Notes: generated by a model not told the origin, from the sequence alone. A stretch of DNA of 64,000 nt from Herbaspirillum sp. AP02 (GCF_015767275.1 NZ_JADWMY010000008.1:1-64000), one strand, 5' to 3'; counted from the first letter of the stretch, positions 1-8,085 are shown. A program made the numbers and translations.

Positions 1-132
1 CTGAAACAGATGTTCCTGGACCTGAAAGAGCTGGGATATGAGGGGTCGTATGACCGCGTAGCTGCCTTCGGAAGGCAGTGGAAAGTGGGTCAGATGGCGA
101 GGGTCAATTCTGCGAGCAAATCAACAGTTTGA
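1..132 (+). pseudogene. Transposase C-terminal fragment (IS21/ISL3-like)
   Basis: An open frame enters from the left edge and stops at a TGA at 130-132, giving 43 residues. The stretch GYEGSYDRV, followed by an aromatic and basic segment (FGRQWK), resembles the end of the integrase-core region in IS21- or ISL3-family transposases. Nothing recognisable as the rest of a transposase C-terminus follows, and no partner gene or terminal inverted repeat is visible downstream. It is most likely a decayed insertion-sequence remnant; the true gene may continue to the left of the window. The family assignment rests on one short motif. Confidence 0.5.
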
Positions 133-416
133 GATCAACAGGGAAATTGTTGAAGCCGCCATAACTGTGCTTAGGAAATTTGCATATCAAATTGATCTAT
201 GTTTCACGGTGCTTCATTCGCACATGGAAAAAACGGAATCAGGGGAAATGCCCAATCGGGGATAGTGTTGGGCGTTGCTTCTGAGCTTGCCAGGCGGCTA
301 CTAAGCGAGCCGGAATTTGGCGATCAAATGCACGATAGTTCGAGGGATTGCTTGATCATGACGTTGTGGCACAACGTCATGATCAAGCCGATATGACAGC
401 CGCGTGGCGATCAACT
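133..416. other. Intergenic stretch without a supportable gene
   Basis: This 284-bp stretch lies between two mobile-DNA fragments. A 65-codon frame starting at 199 has no recognisable protein features and no convincing ribosome binding site, so it is not called. The only distinct structure is the perfect palindrome at 350-388, listed separately. Confidence 0.5.
350..388. repeat. Perfect 18-bp inverted repeat with 3-nt loop
   Basis: Two 18-bp arms (350-367 and 371-388) are exact reverse complements around the trinucleotide GGC. The left arm reads GCTTGATCATGACGTTGT. No T-run follows on either strand, so it is not a classical intrinsic terminator. Its position between a transposase fragment and an integrase fragment suggests an element end, a recombination substrate or a cruciform; this is inference. 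Confidence 0.8.
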
Positions 417-668
417 TTACTTTGTTTCTGGTAGCTTTTTAGCAGTTCTTTTCTGCTGTGGAATCATTCCAGCATCAACCATCCACTCGGGCGCCAGTGG
501 ATATTTGCCGATAGTCACGGTGCAGCGCTTGCCGCCAAACGCGTAATCAAAGCGCCAAGACTTGGTGCCAGCCGTGGATACGTATAGATACAAGCCATCG
601 CCATCTACGAGCTTTTGCGGCCGCTCTTGTGGCTTAGTGGCTGGTATTTTGAGATCGGTCAATGCCAT
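417..668 (-). pseudogene. Truncated tyrosine-type phage integrase (N-terminal arm-binding domain only)
   Basis: The 83-residue frame begins like integrases of the P4/DUF4102 group: a MALTDLKI start, then KLVDGDGLYLYV and the conserved TIGKYPL. Such integrases are about 400 residues long. Here the homology ends soon after residue 57, and an unrelated tail (ending KKLPETK) leads to the stop. The core-binding and catalytic domains, with the R-H-R-Y residues, are absent. It cannot be an active recombinase and marks a deleted genomic island or prophage. It sits just downstream of ribE on the same strand; no tRNA attachment site is visible nearby. Confidence 0.75.
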
Positions 669-696
669 CGCGGCATTTTCAATAGTCTTTTGAATA

Positions 697-726
697 ATAC
701 CGTCAAGTATACCGTTAATTTAACGG
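697..726. repeat. Direct repeat plus palindrome upstream of the integrase fragment
   Basis: ATACCGT occurs at 697-703 and again at 709-715, about one helical turn apart. The second copy runs into the near-gapless palindrome CCGTTAA-T-TTAACGG (712-726). The position, 30-60 bp upstream of the integrase start, fits an arm-type integrase site or a repressor operator of the lost element. No binding data can be read from sequence. Confidence 0.4.
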
Positions 727-776
727 AACTTTTTGCACGCTGATGAGCTGGCTTGAGTAGAGGTCTTAATTTAAGT

Positions 777-802
777 ATATGATTTTTATGAGTAAATCAT
801 AT
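777..802 (-). terminator. AT-rich hairpin at the end of ribE (possible terminator)
   Basis: Arms at 777-785 (ATATGATTT) and 794-802 are exact reverse complements around an 8-nt loop, and the right arm touches the ribE stop codon. The stem is AT-rich and only a weak T-rich tail follows on the minus strand, so terminator function is uncertain. Confidence 0.35.
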
Positions 803-1416
803 TATTTTGACGATGTGAGCATCCGCTCCACATACCGCGCAATCAGGTCAATCTCCAGATTGACCTTGCTCCCCGCCTTCAGATGCTTGAGGGTGGTCAC
901 TTCCACCGTATGCGGGATCAGGTTGATCGAGAAACGGCAGGCATCGGTCAGGTCCTCGACCCGGTTCACCGTCAGCGACACGCCGTTGACCACGATCGAT
1001 CCCTTGTAGGCCAGGTACTTGCCCAGTGCCTTGGGGGCATCGACGATCAGTTCGCGGGATTCGCCCACCGGTTCGAAGGAGTGCACCTGGCCCAGGCCGT
1101 CAACGTGGCCGGAAACCAGGTGGCCGCCCAGGCGCTCGGCCAGGGTCAGGGCCTTTTCCAGATTGACTTCGCCAGGGGCGTCCAGGCCGGCGGTCAGGCG
1201 CAGGCTTTCGCGGGAGACATCGACGGTGAAACCGGTGGCGGTCTTTTCGACCACGGTCATGCAGGCGCCGTTGAGGGCGATGGAATCGCCCAGGCCGACG
1301 TCGCCCATGGGCAGCGCGCCAGCATCGATGGTGAGACGCACACCGGCATCGGGGCCGGCGGCCAGGGGGGTGACGGAAGTGATGGTGCCGACGGCGGCGA
1401 CGATACCTGTGAACAT
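802..1416 (-). CDS. ribE: Riboflavin synthase, alpha subunit
   Basis: Converts two molecules of 6,7-dimethyl-8-ribityllumazine into riboflavin and a pyrimidinedione, the last step of riboflavin synthesis in the cytoplasm. The 204-residue protein starts with the family signature MFTGIVAAVGTI and has the expected two lumazine-binding repeats. The second begins near residue 98 with HLVSGHVDGLG, and SIVVNGVSLTVN follows. The frame could be read from 1503, but the conserved N-terminus fixes the start at 1416. It lies 34 bp downstream of ribD on the same strand, so the two probably form one transcript. The ribBA and ribH genes are not in this window. The downstream flank is mobile-element debris. 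Confidence 0.95.
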   Translation of the reverse strand: MFTGIVAAVGTITSVTPLAAGPDAGVRLTIDAGALPMGDVGLGDSIALNGACMTVVEKTATGFTVDVSRESLRLTAGLDAPGEVNLEKALTLAERLGGHLVSGHVDGLGQVHSFEPVGESRELIVDAPKALGKYLAYKGSIVVNGVSLTVNRVEDLTDACRFSINLIPHTVEVTTLKHLKAGSKVNLEIDLIARYVERMLTSSK

Positions 1417-1450
1417 GGTGCGATCCTGATGCAAAAAAGTGGGAAGTCGA

Positions 1451-2572
1451 TTATTCGAAACGAGCAAGGATACGCAAATCCGGCCCGACCTGCTTGACCT
1501 CATGGAAGCGGATGCCGATCTTGCCTGACAGGTCTTCCAGCGGTGGCAGCTCGAACATGTTGCGGCCTTCGCCGATCAGCGCCGGGGCCAGGTAGACCAG
1601 CAATTCATCCACGCAGCCTGCGCGGATCAGGGCGCCGTTGAGCTTGGCGCCGGCTTCCACGTGCAGTTCGTTGATCTGGCGCTGGCCCAGTTCGCGCAGC
1701 AGGCCGTCAAGGTCGACCTTGCCTTCGGCATTGGCCAGCAGGATCACTTCGGCGCCTTCGGCTTCCAGCGCGGCGCGCTTCTCGCGGTCGTCGGTGGCGG
1801 TGAAGACCCAGGTGTTGCCGCCCCGGATCACGCGTGCCTCGGGCGAGACGATCAGCTTGCTGTCGACCACGATGCGGCGCGGCTGGCGCGGGGTGTCGAT
1901 GGCGCGCACGTTCAGTTGCGCATCGTCCTTCTGGATGGTGCCGATGCCGGCCATGATGGCGCAGGCGCGGGCGCGCCAGATGTGGCCGTCGTCGCGCGCG
2001 GCCTGGCTGGTGATCCACTGGCTCACGCCATTGTGCAGGGCGGTCTTGCCGTCCAGGCTGGCGGCGCTCTTCATGCGGACCCAGGGGCGGCCGGTGCGCA
2101 TGCGGTGCAGGAAGCCGATGTTGATGTCGCGGGCATCCTCTTCCAGCATGCCGCAGGCCACCTCGATGCCGGCCGCCTGCAGGCGTGCCAGGCCCTGGCC
2201 GGCTACCAGCGGATTGGGATCGGCAATGGCGGCCACCACGCGGCCCACGCCGGCACGGATCAGGGCGTCGGCGCAGGGCGGGGTGCGGCCGAAGTGGCTG
2301 CAGGGTTCCAGGGTGACGTAGACGGTCGCACCGCGTATATCGGCCCCGCGTGTGGCGGCGTCGGCCATGGCCTGGATTTCCGCGTGATTGCCACCGGGTG
2401 GCTGGGTGAAGCCGGCGCCGATGACGCGGCGGTCCTTGACGATGACGCAACCCACACGGGGGTTGGGGGTGGTGTCGAGCATGCCGAAGCCGGCCTGGAT
2501 CAGGGCCAGGGCCATGGCTTGCTGGTCATTCTCGATGTCGAACTGGTAGAGCGGGTCTTCTGTAGGCGTCAT
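1451..2572 (-). CDS. ribD: Bifunctional diaminohydroxyphosphoribosylaminopyrimidine deaminase / 5-amino-6-(5-phosphoribosylamino)uracil reductase
   Basis: Performs deamination and then NADPH-dependent side-chain reduction early in riboflavin synthesis. The N-terminal deaminase half carries the zinc site of the cytidine-deaminase fold: NHAEIQA, then EPCSHFGRTPPC. The C-terminal half is a RibD/DHFR-like reductase (KSAASLDGKTA; LHVEAGAKLNGALI). The chosen start (MTPTEDPLYQF) gives 373 residues; a start at 2623 would add 17 residues rich in Pro and Arg with no family support. No strong Shine-Dalgarno is seen, so the exact start is moderately certain. It is followed at 34 bp by ribE. Confidence 0.95.
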   Translation of the reverse strand: MTPTEDPLYQFDIENDQQAMALALIQAGFGMLDTTPNPRVGCVIVKDRRVIGAGFTQPPGGNHAEIQAMADAATRGADIRGATVYVTLEPCSHFGRTPPCADALIRAGVGRVVAAIADPNPLVAGQGLARLQAAGIEVACGMLEEDARDINIGFLHRMRTGRPWVRMKSAASLDGKTALHNGVSQWITSQAARDDGHIWRARACAIMAGIGTIQKDDAQLNVRAIDTPRQPRRIVVDSKLIVSPEARVIRGGNTWVFTATDDREKRAALEAEGAEVILLANAEGKVDLDGLLRELGQRQINELHVEAGAKLNGALIRAGCVDELLVYLAPALIGEGRNMFELPPLEDLSGKIGIRFHEVKQVGPDLRILARFE

Positions 2573-2665
2573 GGCGTGGGCAAACGGAGGAGGCCGCCGT
2601 ACGGCGGGCCGGATGCCCGTCAATATACACGGCTTTATGCGCTCGCCTTTGCGCTGGCGCAGGCC

Positions 2666-3172
2666 TCATTCGATGCCGGCCTTGCTGCATTGGCTATCGC
2701 GCAGGGGGTTGCAGACCCGCACCCGCCCGAGGAAATTGATCACCACCACCCGCGCCTGCCGTTCATTGCTGAAGTACCAGCTGCCCCGGGTGACCGGCTG
2801 GCCACCAGGCTGGTAGGCCACCAGTTCACCGCCCGTGGTGTAGGCCACCGCAATCTGGCTGGCCAGGGCCGGGCGGCGTGAGACGACCTGTTCGCCGATC
2901 ATGATTTCCCAGCCGCTGTGCCAGTCGTCGCCGGCGACCGGTCGCATTTCGGCGCGGCGACCGTGGCGCAAGGCTTCGGAACGGGTCAGCTGGACGCTGT
3001 GGAAGAACTCGTTGGCGGCCGTCACCAGTTGCTGTTCGCTGGACAGATCGTGCAGCGCCGGCACGCCCGCCGCCAGCACCAGCGCGGCGATCAGCACTAC
3101 CACCATCAGTTCGATGAGCGTGAACCCGCGCCCATGCCGATGGCACCACCGATCGTCACATGCCGGCCTCAT
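2666..3172 (-). CDS. fimT: GspH/FimT-family pseudopilin
   Basis: A type IV pilus minor pilin, about 168 residues. A basic leader ends at the prepilin peptidase site HGRG/FTLIEL, with Glu at mature position 5, followed by a hydrophobic alpha-helix (VVLIAALVLAAGVPAL). The globular part has the FimT/GspH pattern, including FFHSVQLTRSEALRHG. The start at 3172 shares one base with the stop of the upstream pilE-like gene, so translation is probably coupled. It is the last gene of the five-gene minor-pilin operon. FimT-like proteins of some bacteria bind DNA during uptake; whether this one does cannot be told here. Confidence 0.85.
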   Translation of the reverse strand: MRPACDDRWCHRHGRGFTLIELMVVVLIAALVLAAGVPALHDLSSEQQLVTAANEFFHSVQLTRSEALRHGRRAEMRPVAGDDWHSGWEIMIGEQVVSRRPALASQIAVAYTTGGELVAYQPGGQPVTRGSWYFSNERQARVVVINFLGRVRVCNPLRDSQCSKAGIE

Positions 3173-3633
3173 CAGCAATCCTTGCCATCGGCACGGAGAC
3201 TGCCCCGGCTGTCGAGATAGAGGGCGCCACACTCGGCATCGCTATAGCTGCGATTGACGCCTTCCGCGCCTGGCGTAGCCTTCACCAGCACGCAGGTGGA
3301 CAGCGTCTCGCCGTCGCACGCACGGGCCGACAAGGCATAGGCGCTGGTCTCGGGCGTGGTGCCGGAATACCACTTGAAACTGCCCGTAGCGCTGCCCGCC
3401 GTAAAGCCCTGATAGCGGTGATGGTAGGCGTAGTGTCGTTCTTCTTGCAGCAGCACCTGCAGCAAGGCGGCGCGTCCTTCGGCTCGGCCAGTCTTTTGGA
3501 CGATGTGGCGATAGCCGTTCCAGCCCATGCTGCCCATGATCACCACGATGCCCACTACGATCATGACCTCCAGCAGGGTGAAGCCGTATGACGGCGATTT
3601 GAGATGGCGAGGTGGAGGATTCATGTCATTCAT
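3172..3633 (-). CDS. pilE: Type IV pilin PilE-like minor pilin
   Basis: A prepilin with the cleavage motif YG/FTLLEV, Glu5 and a long hydrophobic helix (VVGIVVIMGSMGW). The mature part contains a C-terminal Cys pair pattern (ARACD, STCVL, AECG, DGKDC) typical of disulfide-stabilised minor pilins. ATG codons at 3633 and 3624 are both possible; the first overlaps the pilX-like stop by a few bases and is used here (153 residues). The next gene, fimT, starts at its stop codon. It probably sits in the priming complex at the pilus tip rather than forming the main fibre, because the major pilin is usually a separate single gene. Confidence 0.85.
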   Translation of the reverse strand: MNDMNPPPRHLKSPSYGFTLLEVMIVVGIVVIMGSMGWNGYRHIVQKTGRAEGRAALLQVLLQEERHYAYHHRYQGFTAGSATGSFKWYSGTTPETSAYALSARACDGETLSTCVLVKATPGAEGVNRSYSDAECGALYLDSRGSLRADGKDC

Positions 3634-4285
3634 GTGAAGGTAAGTAAAGGGGGCGCCAGGCCAGCCAGCGGCAGCCCGAGGCAGTGGGTGCGACAGGTGC
3701 GGTTGCTTCCGGCAAGCGCACCACGGCCTGCAGTGCGGATACGGCACCGTTGCGGCCGTATCCGACAGCATTGAGGCGATAGGTGGGTGTCGTCGTATTC
3801 GCCTCCCGGGAACGGCTGGAGGTGATGCCGGGCAGGCGTTCGATCAGGTAGCGCGGGGATGCGTTGCCCTGTTTGTCTGGAAAGCGGCGTCCGGTGAACT
3901 GGCCATAGGTTGCAGCGGTGGCGCGGGCACCCACCAGTTGTGCGGGCTGCCAGCCGCTGCGTCCTGGTTGTCCCAGGCACAGGCCCAGTCCATCGGCATC
4001 GCTCCGACATGTCAGTGGGGATGCAAACGTAGTGGGATCGATGCGCCTGACCCGGGCGATGTCGTCGCAGGCGTCTTCCAGCGCGGCCTGCGCTGCCAGC
4101 CGGGCTTGCAGGTGATCGCGGTGATTGCGGGCGGCGCGTTCGTCCAGCAGCAAGAGCGAGGTGGTGGCCGCTCCCAGCAGCAGGAGCAGACTCAGCAGCA
4201 TGAGCGCGATCATCAGGGTGGCACCGCTCTGGTGGCGAGGGGGATGCCGAAGCCACCAGCGCATCAGGGGCGGGTTGGCGTTCAT
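3626..4285 (-). CDS. pilX: PilX-like minor pilin assembly protein
   Basis: A 219-residue protein whose N-terminus (QSGATLMIALMLLSLLLLLG) matches the PilX N-terminal motif: a Gly before the cleavage point and a hydrophobic helix, but without the usual Glu5. PilX/GspK-type proteins cap the pseudopilus, where lack of Glu5 is common. The C-terminal half is Arg- and Gly-rich with Cys residues. The gene starts four bases inside the end of pilW (overlap 4282-4285) and ends within the start of pilE, so the operon is tightly coupled. The name rests on the N-terminal motif and gene order. Confidence 0.8.
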   Translation of the reverse strand: MNANPPLMRWWLRHPPRHQSGATLMIALMLLSLLLLLGAATTSLLLLDERAARNHRDHLQARLAAQAALEDACDDIARVRRIDPTTFASPLTCRSDADGLGLCLGQPGRSGWQPAQLVGARATAATYGQFTGRRFPDKQGNASPRYLIERLPGITSSRSREANTTTPTYRLNAVGYGRNGAVSALQAVVRLPEATAPVAPTASGCRWLAWRPLYLPSHE

Positions 4286-5178
4286 CGCGCCTGTCCCGTC
4301 GCCAGGTTGCGCAGCATCACGGTGGTACGGAAGACGGCACGCCGTCGCTGCTCGCCATCTTCCTCGGTGACGCGCCAGCCCGGGTCGGCATGGCGGCCGG
4401 GCGGGAACAGGTCATAGCCGCGCGCGCCCGTATCGTCGACCGCCGGACGGCGCTGGCTGCCTCGTACCAGCAGGGCGATGCGCACCAGTATGACCCGGTC
4501 CCAGGCACTGGCAGGCATGGCCGAGGCGTCCAGCCAGCGGTCCGGTGCGCCATCGTCATCACTGTCGATGGCGTAGCGCAGTTGCATTGCCTCGACGCCA
4601 CGTGCGATGGCGTCCGAGGTCCAGCTGCCATTCCTGCCCTGGTAGCGGCAGCGTAATTCCGCCTCGCCGCCGGTGCCGGGCGCGATGTAGTAGATGACCC
4701 AGCTGCGCGCGGCTTCCTGCAATGGTCCGGCAGGGGCATCGGCACCGCTGCAGTTGACCATTTCGCTGCGACTGCCGCGTGGTGCGCCGAAGAATCCCAG
4801 CATGAGCAGGTCGCTATGGTTGACGCCATCGCTGCCGCTGCTGCCGAACATGCCGGCGGCCGGGTCCAGCAGCTCGGCCTGGCGGCTATCGTCCAGCCCG
4901 CGCAGTCCTTGGCGGGTCTGCATGGCGTCGTCAGGGAGGGTTTCCGAGGGCAGGTGGCCGGCCTGTTGCAGGGCTTGCTGCAGGTGTTCCAGCGCCAGGC
5001 GACCGGTTTCCTGCACGCGGCCGTGGTCGTCGATGTCCTGATAGACGCTGCGCGCCTGCTGCAGCATCATGCCGGCCGCGAGCACTACCAGCAGGCCCAC
5101 GGCCAGGGCGATCATCAGTTCGATCAGCGTCAGACCGTATTGCGGATGACGCTGCCGGCGCGCATGCCTGGTCACCAT
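4282..5178 (-). CDS. pilW: PilW-like minor pilin
   Basis: A 298-residue minor pilin. A basic leader (MVTRHARRQRHPQYG) precedes the cleavage site G/LTLIELM and the hydrophobic helix ALAVGLLVVLAAGMML. The long globular domain includes a Ca-like acidic stretch (AIDSDDDGAPD). The frame is open up to 5439, but the prepilin leader sets the start at 5178, two bases after the pilV stop. PilW with PilV, PilX and PilE normally forms a priming complex that initiates pilus assembly and promotes surface display of PilY1, which is not encoded in this operon. Confidence 0.88.
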   Translation of the reverse strand: MVTRHARRQRHPQYGLTLIELMIALAVGLLVVLAAGMMLQQARSVYQDIDDHGRVQETGRLALEHLQQALQQAGHLPSETLPDDAMQTRQGLRGLDDSRQAELLDPAAGMFGSSGSDGVNHSDLLMLGFFGAPRGSRSEMVNCSGADAPAGPLQEAARSWVIYYIAPGTGGEAELRCRYQGRNGSWTSDAIARGVEAMQLRYAIDSDDDGAPDRWLDASAMPASAWDRVILVRIALLVRGSQRRPAVDDTGARGYDLFPPGRHADPGWRVTEEDGEQRRRAVFRTTVMLRNLATGQAR

Positions 5179-5180
5179 GT

Positions 5181-5714
5181 TCAGCGCCCCAGTACCAGGG
5201 TCAGCAGGGGGGCGCGAGCGGATGCGGCAGTGGCCGTCACCGCGCCACGGCGCCAGCCCAGCTTGAGCACCACCGGAGCCGTGGCGGCCTCGTCGCAGGA
5301 CCAGTGATCCTGCGGGGTGCTGTGGGCATCGCGGCACACCGTGGCCCGCGCCTCCGGAAAATCGCGCGCCAGCCGTGCGGCCCAGTCGGCGATGGCGGCG
5401 TTGGCGAAGGCGCCGGGGGAACAGGGATTGAGGTCGCAATCAGCACGGGCCTGCGGGGTCTTGCCGGCGGTGAAGGAAAACAGGTAGGGATCGCTCGTAC
5501 CCGGAGTGGGCGAGGTGGGGGAGGTGGGCAGGGAGGCAGCGCGCAGTTCGGCCAGTTCCAGCGCCAGCAGCGTGGCGCTGGCGTGCCGGGCGCTTTCGGC
5601 GCTGCTGCGCAGGGCGTGCAGCTGCAGCATCACCAGGGCCAGCGCGCCCGTGCCGATGACCAGCATGGCCACCAGCACTTCCATCATCGAGAAACCAGCG
5701 CAGCGGGTTTGCAT
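5181..5714 (-). CDS. pilV: PilV-like minor pilin
   Basis: A 177-residue prepilin and the first gene of the operon. The leader MQTRCAG is followed by /FSMMEVLVAMLVIGTGALAL, the classic PilV N-terminus with Glu5. The rest is Ala/Ser/Pro-rich with paired Cys residues. On the minus strand a TACACT hexamer (5740-5745) is a plausible -10 element about 25 bp upstream of the ATG, but no good -35 is seen. Its upstream neighbour is the broken DUF924 gene, so the operon lies right next to the accessory block. Confidence 0.85.
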   Translation of the reverse strand: MQTRCAGFSMMEVLVAMLVIGTGALALVMLQLHALRSSAESARHASATLLALELAELRAASLPTSPTSPTPGTSDPYLFSFTAGKTPQARADCDLNPCSPGAFANAAIADWAARLARDFPEARATVCRDAHSTPQDHWSCDEAATAPVVLKLGWRRGAVTATAASARAPLLTLVLGR

Positions 5715-5804
5715 GCGGCCATCCGGAAAGAAAGCCGCGAGTGTAGGGAAAACGGATCGGCACTTCCAGCAGGAAGCGGTTTCAGTGCCTGGCTATCGAA
5801 AACT

Positions 5805-6120
5805 TCAGAAGGATGAGTCAGCTTGCGTCAGAAATTGCGCTTCCTCAGGGGGAGGCGCGGCCCAGGATGCGGTTGCGATGCGGGAAGCGGCCGAAGCGTT
5901 CGATCACCGCAAGATGGCACCGTGCATAGTCGGCATAACCGTCGAAGGTCACCTTGTCCTCGCTGCTGGCGGATTTGGCCAGGGCCGCCATCAGTTGCAC
6001 CACGTATTGCTGGTCATCCAGGTCTTCGGCATGTTCCAGCGGCAGGTAGAGGAATACCCGCGCCAGCGGCGGCAGTTCCTGGTCCAGCCCCATGGCCAGC
6101 GCCAGGTCAAGCGTATCACT
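5805..6120 (-). pseudogene. DUF924-family protein, 5'-truncated and frameshifted
   Basis: The surviving frame (ATG at 6093, stop at 5845) shows the DUF924 core: LPPLARVFLYLPLEH, then DYARCHLAVIERFGRFPHRN. It terminates after GRASP because a run of five G on the plus strand (5848-5852) shifts the frame. With one base fewer, the reading continues EEAQFLTQADSSF and stops at 5805, a natural DUF924 ending. The 5' half of the gene, roughly 90 or more residues, is missing: in-frame sequence upstream of the ATG is still family-like (LDLALAMGLDQ) back to about 6117 and then meets a stop. It therefore carries two independent lesions. Function of the family is unknown. Confidence 0.75.
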
Positions 6121-6168
6121 TCATCGACTGGCCTTGGGCCAGCGCGCCTTCTGGGGGCAACCCTCCGG

Positions 6169-6268
6169 GAGAGGCCGCCAAGCGTCGCCTGCCGTTGTTG
6201 CAGCTCCTTGCCGTAGCACCACTACGGCAAGGAGCTGCGCCTAGGCAGACAACGCTTGGCGACCTCTC
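6169..6268. repeat. About 100-nt nested inverted repeat (long hairpin)
   Basis: The inner arms 6200-6216 and 6222-6238 are perfect 17-bp reverse complements (GCAGCTCCTTGCCGTAG) around CACCA. Outer arms 6169-6185 and 6252-6268 pair with one mismatch, and the parts between pair partly (a GGCAG block). The whole forms one long imperfect hairpin sitting exactly between the truncated end of the DUF924 gene and the autotransporter remnant. It resembles a small non-autonomous palindromic element; no target-site duplication was found by eye. Confidence 0.75.
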
Positions 6269-6448
6269 GCACTCGCAGATTGAATGTGAACAGGCCCTAG
6301 CAACGTAACTTACACTCTTGTTCAGATGTTGACTTTGTACCGGACTAACGTTGTTCGTTGGGATCGCCATTGGCTGGATTGGCGCGAGAAATTCTCGTCA
6401 GGCAACATTCGGTATGTTTGGGGGAACCCGGATCAGCGTATCTGATAT

Positions 6449-7984
6449 TTGACAGCAATTATCTATAACGGCAGCACAGGCAGCATCACGTCGATGACCA
6501 ATAGTGGCACCGTTTCTGGTACCACCTATGGTATCTGGACGGATAACAACAGCAACATCACTTCGCTGCACAATACCAGCACCGGTCTCATCACTGGTGG
6601 GGCAGGCTTTCTGGCTGGTAACAATACGCCTTCCGGCACGATCACCGTTGGTACGCTGACCAATGAGGGCGTCATTCTGGGAACGACCGGTGTCGCTGTC
6701 GGCACCAGCACCAACGGCACCATCGGCAGCCTGGTCAACAGTGGCGTCATCAGCGGCGCAGCGGGTGGTATTGGCAATGCCGGCAGGATCGGCTCGGTGA
6801 TCAACACCGGTACCATTACCAGCGGCAGCGGTTACGCCATCTATAACGCCGGTACGGGCAGCATTGGCCCGATTGCCAATAGTGGCCTTGTCTCCGGTAC
6901 GATCTACAACGGCGCTACCGCCAGCCTGACCATCAACGGTGGCAGCGGTTCGACTTTCGGTACCATCACTGGCGCCAACGGCGGTATTAGCAGCGCCGAC
7001 GTTGGCGATATCTACAGCACGTCAGCCAACCTGTACCTTGCTTCTGGCAACCTGCTGCTCAACAGTAATGTGCATACCAACAACTACACCATCACGAATA
7101 GTGGTGCAACGTTGCAGGTCAATAACCACATCTCCATCGACGGCCGGTACAGTCAGGGTGCCTCGGCCACGCTGTTGATTGGTGTCGGCGACACGGCCGT
7201 TAGCAACGGGGTTACTGCAGATACTGGCTACGGCCGTCTGACCGTTTCGGGCTCGGCGATCATTGCCAGTGGATCCAGCGTCACCCTCAAGGCGCTCAAT
7301 TCCTATGGTTTCGCGATCGGTCAGCGTTATGTCGTGGTGCAGGCCGCGACCAATAACACCAACTACAACGCATCGACTCTGAACTACTCTGCAATAGGCT
7401 ACAGCGGTACCGTTTCGGGCTCGGTCGTGGTCGATGGCAGCACTAGCAATCTGTTACTGACACTGGGCTCATCCAGCAGCGGTGGTGGTAGTGGCAGCGG
7501 TAGCAGCAGTGGCAGTAGTAGCGGCAACACCGGCCCGAACATTTCGGCGACCACTTCCAATGCTGTCTCGGCGATCTCCGGGCTGTTCAATTACAGCGGC
7601 GTCAATACCAGCTTGCTCAACGTGTTCAATGCCTCGGCGGCGCTGGGTTCGACAGCGGAATCCAATCGTGCGGGCGCACAATTGAGCCCGGCCTCGAATG
7701 CGCTGGCGACTGTCCAGGCATCGGCAGCGCCGACGCAATCGGTGCTCAATGTGGCCGGCGCGCACGTGGACGGATTGCGTATCGCCCAGGTCAATGGAGG
7801 CAGCGGCGTGGCCACCGGCGAAGCGGCCAACAATGTGGCACTGTGGGGTCAGGCCTTCGGTGGCAAGGCGACACAGGGGCAACGCGATAATGTGTCTGGC
7901 TACAGCGCCAACTACAACGTCCTGTTGATCGGTGGCGGTTATCGGTCGCAGACGGCGGACGTGCGCCTGCGTTATCAGTTCTGA
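6449..7984 (+). pseudogene. Autotransporter passenger remnant (no signal peptide, beta-barrel deleted in frame)
   Basis: The 511-codon frame opens with a TTG right after an in-frame TGA at 6443-6445. It has no signal peptide, so the 5' end of the original gene is missing. Residues 1-180 are short repeats of the NSGxIxG / NxGTIxS type, expected to fold as a beta-helix. A Ser/Gly linker follows near 340-360, and then an alpha-helical region before the barrel. The barrel begins normally (VALWGQAFGG, then GYSANYN) but jumps after about 25 residues to a last strand ending DVRLRYQF, the typical C-terminal Phe. A normal barrel is about 260 residues, so some 230 have been lost without breaking the frame. 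A strong terminator follows. It is unlikely to be exported or displayed. Confidence 0.75.
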
Positions 7985-8085
7985 GCGTAATGCGCGGTGT
8001 CACTCCCTTCTGAGCTCGTCAGCAGGGAGCGCCGGTGATGCAGGCCATCCCTGCGATGCCTGCAGATCTGGCGGTCTGTAGTGTC

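Noticed and set aside
199..396. 65-codon frame between the mobile fragments
   Set aside because: No ribosome site, no family resemblance, and its end lies inside the 39-bp palindrome.
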